Assembly (NCBI RefSeq): GCF_963583255.1
Contig: NC_084819.1
Location: 13,174,471-13,238,470, forward strand
Source: Pyrus communis
Lineage: Eukaryota; Streptophyta; Magnoliopsida; Rosales; Rosaceae
Direction: 5' to 3'
Length of the DNA stretch: 64,000 bases
The notes beneath the pieces were generated by a model. That model made no database searches. It was not told where the DNA came from and worked only from the letters and a program-made list of their open reading frames with translations. Of the stretch, positions 13,991-25,246 are shown piece after piece. The position numbers and the translations under genes are program-made. How positions within the stretch are numbered: position 1 is the first letter of the stretch; every line of letters begins with the position of its first letter.

Positions 13991-14690
13991 TCATTAGAAT
14001 CCTTTGTTTTAATTAAAAAAAAAAAAAAAAAAAAAAAAACCTTTGTTTTAATTTTAAAAGAAAAAAAAACTTGTTAGAAATATTAAAAGAAATATGAAAC
14101 CTTGTAAAGTTGATTGACTCGTCATCGGAGCTCTCTATTTTTTGACTTGGTTCATCAAAATGCATCATAACTTAAGCTTACTAAGTTATGATGGTACAAG
14201 ATCCTCTGAGCTCCGAATGATCCCAAATGAGGAGTTTCTTGAAATTACGACAAAGTGCATATATTAACTACAACTGCTACAAGATGGAGTATAAGTAGGC
14301 TAGCTATAGTTTTGGAAATATGCAAATGAAGATATCATGCAGCAAATGCAACTGAAATTTAAGATCAAGCATATATGGCCTTTAGGCAAGTCGTTAGATT
14401 TATAATGGTCAATGGGGTCTTGGTCTTTTCCCAAGTACGTACCCTTTACCATGTGTAATTGTGCTCACCAACCACAGAAATACATGGGGCCACTTGCCAA
14501 CTGTCCCGGACAGCGGATGAACTGCAAATGGGGTCTTATCCTTTAATTTCTTATTTATTTTGCATGGAATGGTTGCTTCAGCAGAACTATAAATTTTTGG
14601 ATTTCAAGTGACGAGTTAAATCATACCTACTAAGTAATGTTAGAGAGATCACATCTTAAAAGACCACATTATACCAGGTAGAGGCTGAAA
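13990..14690 (-). promoter_or_regulatory. CNGC upstream region, copy A
   Basis: This segment is paralogous to 50815-51380 and 52975-53400, which lie just upstream (minus-strand sense) of the other two CNGC copies. Shared landmarks include CCTTTGTTTTAATTTT, GGTCTTGGTCTTTTCCCAAG, CTGTCCCGGACAG and a block ending AAATCATAC. It probably represents the old promoter/5' region of CNGC copy A. An A-run of about 25 bases sits at its left edge. Confidence 0.65.
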
Positions 14691-14886
14691 AATTTTCCAA
14701 AAATTCCAAACCAAACCAAACAAATCCCGATCTTAAACCAAAAAAGTTCCAAACCAAAATTCCTGAAATTTTTGAGATGACATACCAAACCAATCTCGAA
14801 ATTTCGGTACAAAAATTGGTATTGCCTTCTCAATGTTTCGGTAATCCCATACCGAACCGAAAATAAATATTATATATATATATATA
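14691..14886. other. Repeat-like noncoding segment
   Basis: Contains AAACCAAACCA runs and GAAATTTCGGTA/CCCATACCGAACCG phrases that reappear at 20205-20360. The two are probably copies of a small non-autonomous element. No ends were defined. Confidence 0.35.
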
Positions 14887-15017
14887 GGGGTGTGATATCC
14901 ACACACTCTTTTTTACTTCTCACACACCCTTCTAATTTTCGACCGTCGAATCGGATGAATTGAAGAAGATCAATGGACAGAAATTAACAAATGGTGTGTG
15001 AGAAGTAAAAAAGGGTG

Positions 15018-15062
<45 letters not shown>
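14887..15062. mobile_element. MITE with about 40-bp inverted ends plus (AT)n microsatellite
   Basis: The left end GGGGTGTGATATCCACACAC and the downstream CTTTTTTACTTCTCACACACC pair with GGTGTGTGAGAAGTAAAAAA and GGGTGATATACA on the right. The element is only about 135 bp and is bordered by TATATA. The right side runs into an (AT)n tract at about 15021-15062. This is a typical miniature inverted-repeat element with an AT-rich target. Confidence 0.65.
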
Positions 15063-15065
<3 letters not shown>

Positions 15066-15243
15066 ACTAATTAATGAAACCCTCTTTGTCAACCAAAAGA
15101 GGGTGAAAAGACAAATTAGTCTTCTATCACACACAAAAAAAAAAAATGATGGGCAATAATGTAATTTCACAGGTTTAAATTTTACTGTTTTTTATTAAAG
15201 CCTCACATACAAGTGATGTTAAAATGCCTCCTATATTAAAATT

Positions 15244-15283
<40 letters not shown>

Positions 15284-15819
15284 GACTCCCCCCACGTTCT
15301 CCCTCTCTTCCTCTCCCTCTCTTTCTCATTTTCTAAAAAAATGTGTTCATGCACACAAAGTATGTAGGCAAATGCTAGTATATATATAAGCTTTTCTTTT
15401 TGCTTTTGGTTTGGAATTTACTTTATTTTGGAATTATAGTTTGTAACTTATTTTTTTGCTTTTGCTTTTGTTTTTGTTACTTACCCTATTTTATTTTGGT
15501 TGCATGCATGTTGAAGTTGAATGTTGAATTCGAGTACTAAAAAAAGGAAATTTGAATTCTTGCAAACTACTAGTAACAATATAATTGGTGTGGTCTACAG
15601 GTAGTAACCATAGCCATTTACTCCATTTGTTCAAGGCTGCCATCCAACTCTACGAGAATTTTAACTCCGCCATTTTTGGTCTAAGGTAGTACCCATAGCC
15701 CTTTATCTTCACAATTGCCGGTACGAACCTCCAACACACATTCACCCTGCAGTGCTGCTTCTCAACCAAATGTGTCTATATCTTTTCAATACGAAATCAA
15801 AAAATTGTATTGTTAGCTT
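15063..15819. other. Noncoding DNA with poly-A and a direct repeat copy
   Basis: No gene is seen. An A-run of about 25 bases lies at 15252-15278. The segment 15430-15508 (GTTTGTAACTTATTTTTTTG ... TTTTGGTTGCATG) recurs at 20100-20163, on the far side of the solo LTR. Confidence 0.5.
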
Positions 15820-18800
15820 TCGAATGACACATTCCGACCCGAAATGTTCACTAGGACTCCGAATCGAATTGTGTTGGCCGACACCTGGAAGGTGACGAAG
15901 TCATAAAGTATAATGATGTGGAAGATGTGAATAAATTTAAACCTAAAAGTGCCTAAATACCAGAGTATGCTGTGAGCGGGAATGAACCCATTTCATACGC
16001 GACGTCAGAGCATAAGTAAAGTACAGTAGTGTGGGTAAGGATCATACCCTATACCTATACTGAGATTCGCCAAGAATCCTCATCGATACGAACTTTTAGC
16101 AGCTATAACCTGGAGGGGCGAAAAACAAAGATAAGTGGGCCTGAAAATAAAGTTTCAATAAAAACCTTGTGGAAATGTTATAACCCCTCGCTGTAAAACC
16201 CATATAATTCCCAGAAAATAATACTACATATGTATATAAAAATCATGCTTAAGAGCAGTGAAAATCAAAGTATGCCATGTCAAGGTGTCTCAGCAATGAA
16301 ATGTGTAAGCCAGGTGCTCTGAATCAATTTAAAATAATATGTCAGTCGGAGTCACCTAATGTGACATGTACGGCTGAATCCATAGTTAATCAAGTATGTC
16401 TGCACACGAGTCGGAACCATCTATTGTGGTATGTACGACAGGGCTGGGTGTAAATAGGTACGCTTAAGTGCTACGATCACGTGAAGGCTGTGCGAAGTGT
16501 CGCAAGTCACCTACGAGTCGGAACCACCTAATGTGGTCTGTACAACAGGCTGGCACCTGCCTTGGATCCAAGGTGAGCATGTGGTGTGGGAGTGAACGAT
16601 CACGTGAAGGCTAGGCCTTGGCCTCGGGTGGAGCACTAGTGTAAACTTGCAAGTGCACAAGATAATCGTAATATAGTGTTTAGCAAGTTCAAGTATCGTT
16701 CCCACGAGGATTCTAATTCAATCCCCAATTCGATAAACTAAACCAAGTCTAATAATATTAATGACACACAAACCCAAACAAAGAACTAGACTCGATCTTA
16801 AGTAATAAATCAATCAAGGATGTGAAGAATTTGTTGTGATGATTTTATAAATGAACAAAAACAGAACCTTAAATGAAAACTAAAATTAAAGGGAAGAAAA
16901 CGTTGTGTTTTAAGGTAAGTGATGAAAATCTAGGGATTCGGAATCAACCACAAGCAATCTAGTTTAGGTTTCAATGCATTCAACGAATCTTTCGATTCTT
17001 TAGATGATAATTCCCTTATCTAAGTCCTTGTCAGGCACATTACACCATAGTTTTCCTTAAGTGAATGATTCTCTCCTAGTTCAGGCAGAGGTCGTATATC
17101 CTAACATGTAGTCTATCCTGGTTAAGGCATAAATTTAACAAGTATGACTCTTTTCGCTCTAGAAAACAAAGGAACCAAGCAAACCATTATTCTTTGTCAA
17201 GCAATAATGTAATTTACCACACTTAACCACAAGAAGCTAATTGAATTATATTGCTAGTTCAGCCTCAAATTCATCTTCCAATCTTACTAGATGGAAAGTC
17301 CTAAGGTGATCAATCAAAGAACTCAAACAAAAAGTAACAATTCAAACAGTGATTAAGCATTTATCTAAAAGAAACTAGAAATCCAATGAATAACATTAAA
17401 AACCATAAACATTCATACTAGGGCATCATCCTAACCTTAGAAAAAAAAGTTTAGTTACTCATAAAATACGAAAACCTAATTAAAATTCTGAAAAATATGA
17501 AAAACTTAGGAAAGATGGTCGTCGGCTGCTGCTGTTCTTTTTACTCCTTGATGCGACCTTTCCTCTCTGCTCCTTAAACTCTCTCCAAAAGCACGTTCCC
17601 AAAACCCTCTTTGTATAGTAAACAAGTCCTAACATAATTAGGTCTTGTGGTATCCTTTGTGTTGCATGACTGGTGATGTGGCAAGTAAACTTCCCATATA
17701 ATTACTTCAAATCCATCCGAAATAGGATTAGAGTCAGCTCAACACGTTCTATCTTGGGCTTTGGGCTTCGACTGAATGAAGACTTGAAAAACCCAAGAGA
17801 CTTTGCAATTTTCGCGTAGACTTGGCTGACCGACGTCTTGTACGAAAATTTTCATAACACCATTTAGGAAACTTGGAATCACAGTTCGTAAAATTCCTCT
17901 GAAAGCTAACATCCATATCTTTCCAATGGTATAAGGCTCAACAGCTGGTTCACTCTAAGGAAGTACAGTTTATTCCGTCAAGTTGGCTAATGTGCACAGA
18001 CAGTTTCTGCTTCTAGGACACATAACTCGTTTCAATTGCAAAAGTGCTCCTTTTTCTTCTTTCTTCATCTTCACTCTTCAAATCTAAGAAAAACATAAAA
18101 CTAAATGAAACAAACTAAATTCACTCAAAAACATAACAAAAATCTAAACTAAAAGGGCATTAAAATGTATGCAATATTGGTTGTATCAAGCACTAACACC
18201 GGGGTGCAGGATAATAAGCACTAAATGCATCGAAACATAACCATATACACTGAAATCCCTATCATCAACATGTACTCACATGAACCTTACCTGGGCGTCC
18301 GCAACGTCATTCAATATAAATATAATTCATACTAATGCAACATTTAAAGTATCACACATTTTAGACATGGCATGAAGTGCATGAATCAATTCAAAAGCAT
18401 TTGTGAAAACTATCATTCATTCATATATATACTATAAAAAGCAAAAGACCCACTCACCTAGAGTTCGCGCTACAACTCCCTAGCACGAATATCGAGGCGT
18501 CACGAATGATCGGTGCCTAGAACAATTATCAAATCACATCTCAGAATTCTTATCGATAGAACATGTAAACTTACATAAAACAAATCCCTAAGTTGTTCTA
18601 GAATGATTTGAGACCCATTGACCAAAATTCAACCGTCGATAAAAAAATCGACGGTAGGGTCCACAACACTATGTAACTCGATCCAGAAGATCCGCAGCTT
18701 GGAATTTCGATCCATAACTTCCCAAGATCCACATTAAGCTTCTAGAACAATATACTAAAGTTTCATTACGATCCCACGGTTGGATCCCCGCCAATTACAA

Positions 18801-20091
18801 TTTCAAGTGGCGGTTAACGTTTTATTTTATGAACTTACAAATCCAATTCGGAAATATCCGTATGTCAGATCCCGGATCCATAAGTTCCTATGGTCCTCAA
18901 ATATTACGTACTATAATGTACTAAAGTTTGGTGATGATTCAACGGTCTGATCGTTAATTACTATTCAAATCAAGTGGCGGCCCTTAATGGAATTTCGGCG
19001 GATTCTGCAGATTTTGTAGATTTCCTGGGCAATCTTTAGAACCACATATCTCACTTGTTTCACAATCAAATTCGACCCATAATATACCAAATTGAAGCTA
19101 AAGAAGTGTAGAACAAGGTTATGCCTGCTTGGAGTCCAAATTGTCGCCGGAGATGGCCGTAAAATGGCCTGAAAGACGGCTGTCCGCGGGAAAAATGGGA
19201 AATTCGCCAGAATTTCTGGACAACCTTTCAACGTCCATAACTTTGTCAATACTCAACGAAATCAAGTGATTCAAAAACGTAAATCATAGTTCTCGACGCG
19301 ATGAAGAGATTGGTACCTTTCACGATGGCTATATGGCCGTGATTTGGCCGGAAAATGACTCGAAAACGGCGGAGGTCGCCGGAAACTGCACAAACTTTAA
19401 ATCATTATAACTTTCTCATTTCTCCACCAAATCACAAGATCCAAAAATTAAAATTCGTCTACACAACATGAGGAATCGATTTATACCTTTTTTGAGTTCA
19501 AAATATGGCTGTAAATTGTCTGAAACTGAAGGGAAACCCACGGCTCCAATGAAGGTTCTGGAAATGGCATCCGTGCACAGTATTCCGAGAAGCCAAAATT
19601 TGATTCAGGTTTCTACGTCCGAGGAGAGTAAGAATATGGTGATTTTCAAGTCGTTAATTCGTCGGAAAGGTGGATTGGTGCTTAAGTGTCACGGGGAGGG
19701 AGTTGAGGGCGAGAGAGAGATATGTGAGCTGAGAAGAGAGTCACGGGAGAAAGGAGGAGAAGAGGAAAAGAAGAATCCAGAAAAAATGGGGATCAATCTG
19801 TGGGTCCCCCGTGGCACACAACCAATTTCACATGTTCAATTGTCAATTTACCAAAATGCTCTCGACGTTTAAAGGTTCGTAAAATCTTCGTTATAACTTC
19901 AAATTATGTTCTATTAGCGTCTACGCGTTCGTAGTAATAAGTACTACGAGGATACGTCAAGAAAATGAGTCTTACGTGACACGACAAGACGGTCAAACAA
20001 AATCAACGTATTGCCTCAAAGGGCATTTTTCATAAATTCACTTATTAAAATTATAAAAACTGTAAAATTAGGAACAGGTCGTTACATCGAA
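15820..20091. mobile_element. Solo LTR of a gypsy-type element with TCGAA target duplication, split by a nested solo LTR
   Basis: TCGAA at 15820-15824 directly precedes TGACACATTCCGACCCG. The far end reads GGTCGTTACA (to 20086), directly followed by TCGAA at 20087-20091. TG...CA ends plus a perfect 5-bp duplication define a solo LTR of 4.26 kb, or about 2.7 kb without the nested insert. Several GAGTCGGAACCACCTAATGT-type units lie at 16340-16550. Frames inside, including one of 134 codons near 19468, show no recognisable domain and are not called. Confidence 0.8.
16632..18195. mobile_element. Nested solo LTR inside the solo LTR
   Basis: AGCACTA at 16632-16638 and again at 18189-18195 flank a 1.55 kb insert. 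It starts (G)TGTAAACTTGCAAG and ends TTGTATCA, so TG...CA ends are present with a direct repeat at both sides. One extra G makes the exact duplication length ambiguous. The interior has no coding domain. Confidence 0.65.
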
Positions 20092-20996
20092 CATATTAGG
20101 TTTGTAACTTACTTTTTTGCTTTTGGGTTTGTTACTTAACTTATTTTATTTTGGTTGCATGTTAATTTGACTTGTCATGAATGATTGGTATTTCAATTTG
20201 TATAAAATTTGGAAATACCAAACCATCCCGAAATATCGAAAATTGGGAATATTGAAATTTCGGTTCGGGATTGGTCTTCAAATTTCGGTTTCAAAAAATT
20301 TCGGTTTGGGATTCGGAATTGCATTTTCGGTTTGGGATCCCATACCGAACCACCCCTAGGTAGGACACATTGATAAATATAGGTCACTTCTAGGGATGGG
20401 CAACGGTTATGACGAGTGGGTAACTGCGGTTATTTACACGTAATTGTTTATCCGTTGGGTAATTATATAAATGGATATACCCATACCTATTTATAAAACG
20501 GTTAACCGTACCCGTAACCGCTTACCCATTTAACGGTAACTGCTTACCCATTTAACCGTAATTGCATACCCATTTAACCATAACCGCATATCTATTTACG
20601 CGTTTACTCATTTTTCACCCCGTTTACCTTTTTCTTTTATCCGTTTATCCTTTTTTTTTTAAAGAAAAAAAAAATTGTTATAGAAACATTTAAAATGCAT
20701 TTCGGTACTTCAATCTAAAAATCCTCATACTATTTTGGAAATTGAAATAATAGTTTATGGACGATATTAAAACCAAACAGTATCCTTAAGATTGAAAATG
20801 CAGGCCTTTCTATATCTTCTAACCAATAAACCTAACCACAAATTGTTCCTCTTCTTCATTCGATTTCCAATTGGCGCCCACAATCCTAAATCCAAAACAC
20901 AACAGGGCAGCAGGGCTAGTGTATATCAATTTTTTTTAATAGACTTTCATAAACTTTTCATAGGTAAAAATTTTAAGGAAGCTTTAATGATAACGG
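20092..20996. other. Noncoding DNA with small non-autonomous repeat fragments
   Basis: 20205-20360 has repeated AAATTTCGGTTTGGGAT/CCCATACCGAACC phrases also seen near 14790. 20392-20640 begins CTAGGGATGGGCAACGG and consists of CCCATTTAACCGTAA-type repeats, as in hAT-related non-autonomous elements. No gene or clear boundary. Confidence 0.4.
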
Positions 20997-21001
20997 ATTA
21001 G

Positions 21002-23025
21002 TGATAGGAGCATATTCATGCGACTTAAATGGCTTGTTCTCGTGCATTTACGTTACGTTTCTCTAGTTATTTTAGTCCTTTATGCTTCTTTTATGTGTTT
21101 TCAGGTTCTAAGGGCAAGGTATGCAAAAGGATGCCTTTTGGAGCCTTTTGGAGCAAATTAGAGATTGGAATGGATATCATATGCTTGGAGCCAAGAGGAT
21201 GGACGAAATTAAAGACTTGAAGTAGGAAAGTTAAATCCTAAAAGACCTCATGTTTAAGCATCATTGAAGACTCCTACGCATTTTAGAACACAAAAACAAC
21301 ATTCCTTGCAACCTTAGGACATTGTCGTGTGTTTCCTTGTGTCTCCCTTCCTTGCCATGCAAGGAAGGGCTTTGTTCCCTATTTTAAACACTTAAAGCAT
21401 TCACTTATCATATCATTCACTTATCATATCATTCACTTATTATAAGCATTCACTTATCACTTCCATTCACTTATCACTTATCATATCATTCACTTATCAA
21501 ACCATTCACTTATCACTTCCATTCACTTATCACTTATCACTTCCATTCACTTATCACTCACCACATATCATTCATTTATCACTTAACATATCATTCATTT
21601 ATCACTTAATACATCATTCACTTATCACTTATCATACTCATAATCATCTACACATTTCAACCATTTAAACATATGCATTTCAACTCACATGCATCATCAT
21701 CATGCAACCAACCTTGCCACATGCTTTCCAAGCTTTCCCCCTTCATCATTAAGCCACATTCACTCCCATTTCTCTCCCCTTAACAGCCCTAAACCGTGCA
21801 TAATTAAAGGACACCATTCAACACACACATGCACCAAAAGACAACATTGGCATGCATCACATGCATTTCCAACACTTCCCCCTTTGTGCCGTGCCTTCCC
21901 TTCCACTTTCCAACCACATTCTTTCAATTCCCACTTCATCATTACACCACCTAAGCCACATGCACTCCCATTCTTTAATTCAGCCACTTAATCATTCAAC
22001 CACAAAACAATCACACAACACACCAACACACATGCATCCTGAAATTCTTTGCCGTGCAATCACATGCATTTCCCTTGACATTTTCAAAGTTATGAGGAAC
22101 TAATCCCCCTTTAGCTAGGGGGTGATTCGAAACTATGTTTATATTTGTAATATGAATTGATTAACTTTCGTTGGAATTTCATAAGTTGTTGATTCAATTT
22201 GTTTAACCGTTTGATTGATAACTTATTTATGTATGTTTATTAAGAATGCGCGCTTAATTTTCATGCATGAATATGACGCTAGAATATAAGTGAGTTTCAC
22301 CTAATCGTTATGAACTTATATTCACAAGTAGTGGAGGTTGCTTATAAACAATCGCGTTAAATGAATTCTTGGCACGAGTTTCATGCTCATCATAGTAACG
22401 AATGCCTCGTCAACACTTATAGTTTTCATGATGCTTAATGATCTTTGATTGTATCTTTATTGTGCTGTTCACGTAAAAGACTTTTGGAGAATGTTGTGAA
22501 TTGCGTTGCGCAAACCCATCCAATTCATTAACTTAAGGAAAACTTGACGGTTAATTTAAGCGGACCTAATTAACCCGGGGCGTTGAGTTTCATAATTTAT
22601 CGAAAGACCAACTGAGAATCAATCTTGTATGCAAGTGTAACATGTATGGAGATGAACCCCTTAGCTAGCATTCATCCATAAATTTCATATTTACATTCTG
22701 TCTAGTTTATTAACTTGTTTCGTTATTTCAATTTTCGTAAAACCTCAATCCCCCTTTTGCTTTAATGTTCATTTTAGTTAGAATTCATTTTAGTTTGTGT
22801 TTTTAAAGCATTTTGAGTTTTTGGTTTTTTTTAGTGTTTTAAGCGTTTAGCTTCGCATTCTTTGAGTTTAGTTTAGTGTTTTATATTGTGTTTTTACGTT
22901 TTTGAGTCAAATCCAAGTGATTAACAATCCCTCCTAATCCCCGGTCCAGAACGATCCCTACTTATACATATACTACAATTTGACGAAAAGAGGGTTTAAT
23001 TTGTGTGCGTATAAATCACGCATCA
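21002..23025 (+). repeat. 5' LTR of the Athila-like element
   Basis: TGATAGG ... GCATCA. It includes a variable tract of CATTCACTTATCA-type units (about 21390-21640) that is about 90 bp longer than in the 3' copy; this accounts for the length difference (2024 versus 1935 bp). Open frames inside occur identically in both LTRs and are not genes. Confidence 0.9.
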
Positions 23026-23030
23026 AATTT

Positions 23031-23046
23031 TGGCGCCGTTGCCGGG
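23031..23046 (+). other. Primer binding site, tRNA-Asp type
   Basis: TGGCGCCGTTGCCGGG, five bases after the LTR end, is complementary to the 3' end of plant tRNA-Asp. This is the usual primer of Athila elements. Confidence 0.85.
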
Positions 23047-23146
23047 AATTAGAAAATTTGCTAATCCCTTGGATTGTTTGTTTCTGTTATGTATTTTAGA
23101 TTTAGTTTTTTTTATTTGTGTTTTGTTTGTTGAATTCAAGTACTAG

Positions 23147-24214
23147 ATGGCACTTGATAATGCTTCTCTTTTGTCACAACTCATGGAATGGTCCCAAATG
23201 CAAAGAGTTGATATATTTAATCTTCAATCAAGGAATAACGTGTTTTCCAATACTTACAATTCGGATTGGAGTGATCATTCAAACTCTATGTGGTGGGAAC
23301 CTCAAAATGCTCAACAAGGAGGATATTGGCAGCCACCACAACCTCATATTCAATATGCCCAACCAAACTCAAGTTCGTCAATAGATTATAATCAAAAGCT
23401 TAATGAATTAATTTGTTTGGTGCAGGGCTCACAAAATCAAGACAATGAGGCTCAACAAGAAGGATATTGGCAGCCATATGAGGAGTTCTATTCAACGCCT
23501 ATGCAGCCACCACAAAGGTTGGACCACTTGGATAAGCAAATTGGGCAGATTGCGGAGTTCGTAGGACAGTTTCGAGACCAAGGCGAACTCCCTAGTTCAA
23601 CCATTGCAAATCCGAAGGGAGAATTTGAAACTGCCAAGGAAATCATGTTGAGAAGTGACAAGGAGGTTGGAACGGACCCTCAACCATCAAAATCAAATCA
23701 CAAGGAAAAGGAATACACCCAACCCACGGCAAGGGTGGAAACACCTTTACCGGAGGCACCTATTGCTCCTATGCCATCTAATACAGGTATGGTTGTTCCA
23801 AATTTCATTATTTTTAACCCCGTTCCAAGATTCATGACTTCCAAGGAAGAAGAAGGTGAAAAAGACATCTTGGAAGCCCTTCCAAAGGTGACAAGTAGGG
23901 AATGTCATGAATTCATCAAAGAGGACGTTCTTGAAACCACAAAATCCAAAGAAGTTAAATTTGATGACATTGGACAAGTCATAACCATCACTTGCAATCT
24001 GGCCAAGTCCAATATCCCTGAAACTTTCAAAGGAGTGGTGTTTGTCATTGAGTTCTTGTCGGACAAAACAAGTAAGTTTTTTTTTCCAAATTCCATTACA
24101 TTTTATACTAACTTCTTGTTTTTTATGAATCAGGCACCTACATTAGAATTCAAACCAATGCCGGTTCACTTCAAGTATCACCTTCCATTCAAGGACCAAT
24201 TCCATGCCGTTTGA
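23147..24214 (+). CDS. Truncated Athila-like gag ORF (355 aa)
   Basis: The open frame from ATG 23147 contains a Q-rich region with two GGYWQP/EGYWQP units. A DHLDKQIGQIAEFVGQ helix follows, then ELPSSTIANPKGEFETAKEI, the NPKG/LRS block typical of the C-terminal half of Athila gag. After FNPVPRFMTSKEEE and EKDILEALPKV the sequence jumps to unrelated residues ending in LEFKPMPVHFKYHLPF, which in full elements lies beyond the protease. The main gag core and the protease are therefore deleted. Poly-A-rich DNA follows the stop. It may still be translated, but no packaging function can be claimed. Confidence 0.75.
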   Translation: MALDNASLLSQLMEWSQMQRVDIFNLQSRNNVFSNTYNSDWSDHSNSMWWEPQNAQQGGYWQPPQPHIQYAQPNSSSSIDYNQKLNELICLVQGSQNQDNEAQQEGYWQPYEEFYSTPMQPPQRLDHLDKQIGQIAEFVGQFRDQGELPSSTIANPKGEFETAKEIMLRSDKEVGTDPQPSKSNHKEKEYTQPTARVETPLPEAPIAPMPSNTGMVVPNFIIFNPVPRFMTSKEEEGEKDILEALPKVTSRECHEFIKEDVLETTKSKEVKFDDIGQVITITCNLAKSNIPETFKGVVFVIEFLSDKTSKFFFPNSITFYTNFLFFMNQAPTLEFKPMPVHFKYHLPFKDQFHAV

Positions 24215-24223
24215 TTTTATTTA

Positions 24224-24255
<32 letters not shown>

Positions 24256-24257
<2 letters not shown>

Positions 24258-24779
24258 AGAAAGAAAAAATAGAAAATTAAAAAAAAAAAACACATGGCAG
24301 AATGATGGAGCTTCACAAAGGTTGTTTACATGAAGCCCCACTACGAGGCGTCGAAGCGGAAGGCATAGAAGCGGGAGGCATAGAAGCGGAAGGCATCGGA
24401 GCGGAAGGCATCGGAGCGGGAGGCATCGGAGCTAGAGCATTCCAGGCCTCAATACTTGGCCAAGCGCTGGATGACCCAGGAAAAAGGTGCCTTTGGAGAT
24501 AAGCCGCAAGCCTTTGAGAAGAAAGAAAAAATAGAAAATTAAAAAAAAAAAACACATGGCAGAATGATGGAGCTTCACAAAGGTTGTTTACATGAAGCCC
24601 CACTACGAGGCGTCGAAGCGGAAGGCATAGAAGCGGGAGGCATAGAAGCGGAAGGCATCGGAGCGGAAGGCATCGGAGCGGGAGGCATCGGAGCTAGAGC
24701 ATTCCAGGCCTCAATACTTGGCCAAGCGCTGGATGACCCAGGAAAAAGGTGCCTTTGGAGATAAGCCGCAAGGCTTTGA
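24256..24779 (-). repeat. Perfect 262-bp tandem duplication in the accessory ORF 3' end
   Basis: 24256-24517 and 24518-24779 are repeated at an offset of 262 bp. The duplicated unit contains the C-terminal coding end of the antisense ORF plus trailing poly-A sequence. The ORF uses the inner copy; the outer copy is an orphaned tail. Confidence 0.9.
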
Positions 24780-25246
24780 CGGTCACTGTGAATTCGACCC
24801 TCAGATTCTTGCAGCTCATCAAGCTTCCTCTTCATGCCCGACGAATAGTTATTTGCAAGCACATGCAAACTTCTATTCTCGTACTTAAGCTGCTGTATCT
24901 CTTGCTTAAGACTTTCCACCTCTGCCATCAATGATTCCACCTGACGGGAGCGGGCAAGCAGGCGTTGGCCCATGTTGGACACAGAGCTCGCACACTGAAC
25001 ACTAAGAGCGAGGGATTCTTGAACGGCCAACTCATCGGACCGTCCAGAAAGCAGCCTACTATCCTTTGGAGTGAGGAGGTTCCTAGCTACTATCGTAGCT
25101 GTTGTGGCATCCTGAATCACGGAGTCTTCACCTGTAAGAGGACCGTTAGAAGATAAAAAAGAAGAGCGCCATACATTACCTGGACGGGGCGCAACCGGAT
25201 CGCTGCTGAGACTCAAATCTAAGCTAAGGTTCGATGGGTTAGTCAT
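24575..25246 (-). CDS. Antisense accessory ORF: coiled-coil protein with EAR-like N-terminus (223 aa)
   Basis: The frame opens MTNPSNLSLDLSLSSDP; residues 7-13 read L-S-L-D-L-S-L, an LxLxL EAR-like motif. A central region follows, then a strongly heptad-patterned segment (about 90-157; SRQVESLMAEVESLKQEI, LKYENRSLHVLANNY, MKRKLDELQESEG). That segment predicts a coiled coil. The C-terminus has MPPA/MPSA repeats (177-202). No enzymatic, gag or envelope domain is recognised. It lies antisense to gag. The copy at 34440-35072 in the Tat element is highly similar and is also antisense to its host element. Function is unknown; dimerisation and corepressor recruitment are inferences from motifs only. 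Confidence 0.65.
   Translation of the reverse strand: MTNPSNLSLDLSLSSDPVAPRPGNVWRSSFLSSNGPLTGEDSVIQDATTATIVARNLLTPKDSRLLSGRSDELAVQESLALSVQCASSVSNMGQRLLARSRQVESLMAEVESLKQEIQQLKYENRSLHVLANNYSSGMKRKLDELQESEGRIHSDRQSLAAYLQRHLFPGSSSAWPSIEAWNALAPMPPAPMPSAPMPSASMPPASMPSASTPRSGASCKQPL

Noticed and set aside
19468..19872. A 134-codon frame on the plus strand
   Set aside because: Lies within the solo LTR, has no recognisable domain and biased charged composition.
21689..22103. Open frames in the Athila-like LTR, repeated at 28980-29394
   Set aside because: They occur identically in both LTRs, are low in complexity (His/Pro/Ser rich from CATCAC and CACATT repeats) and have no domain.
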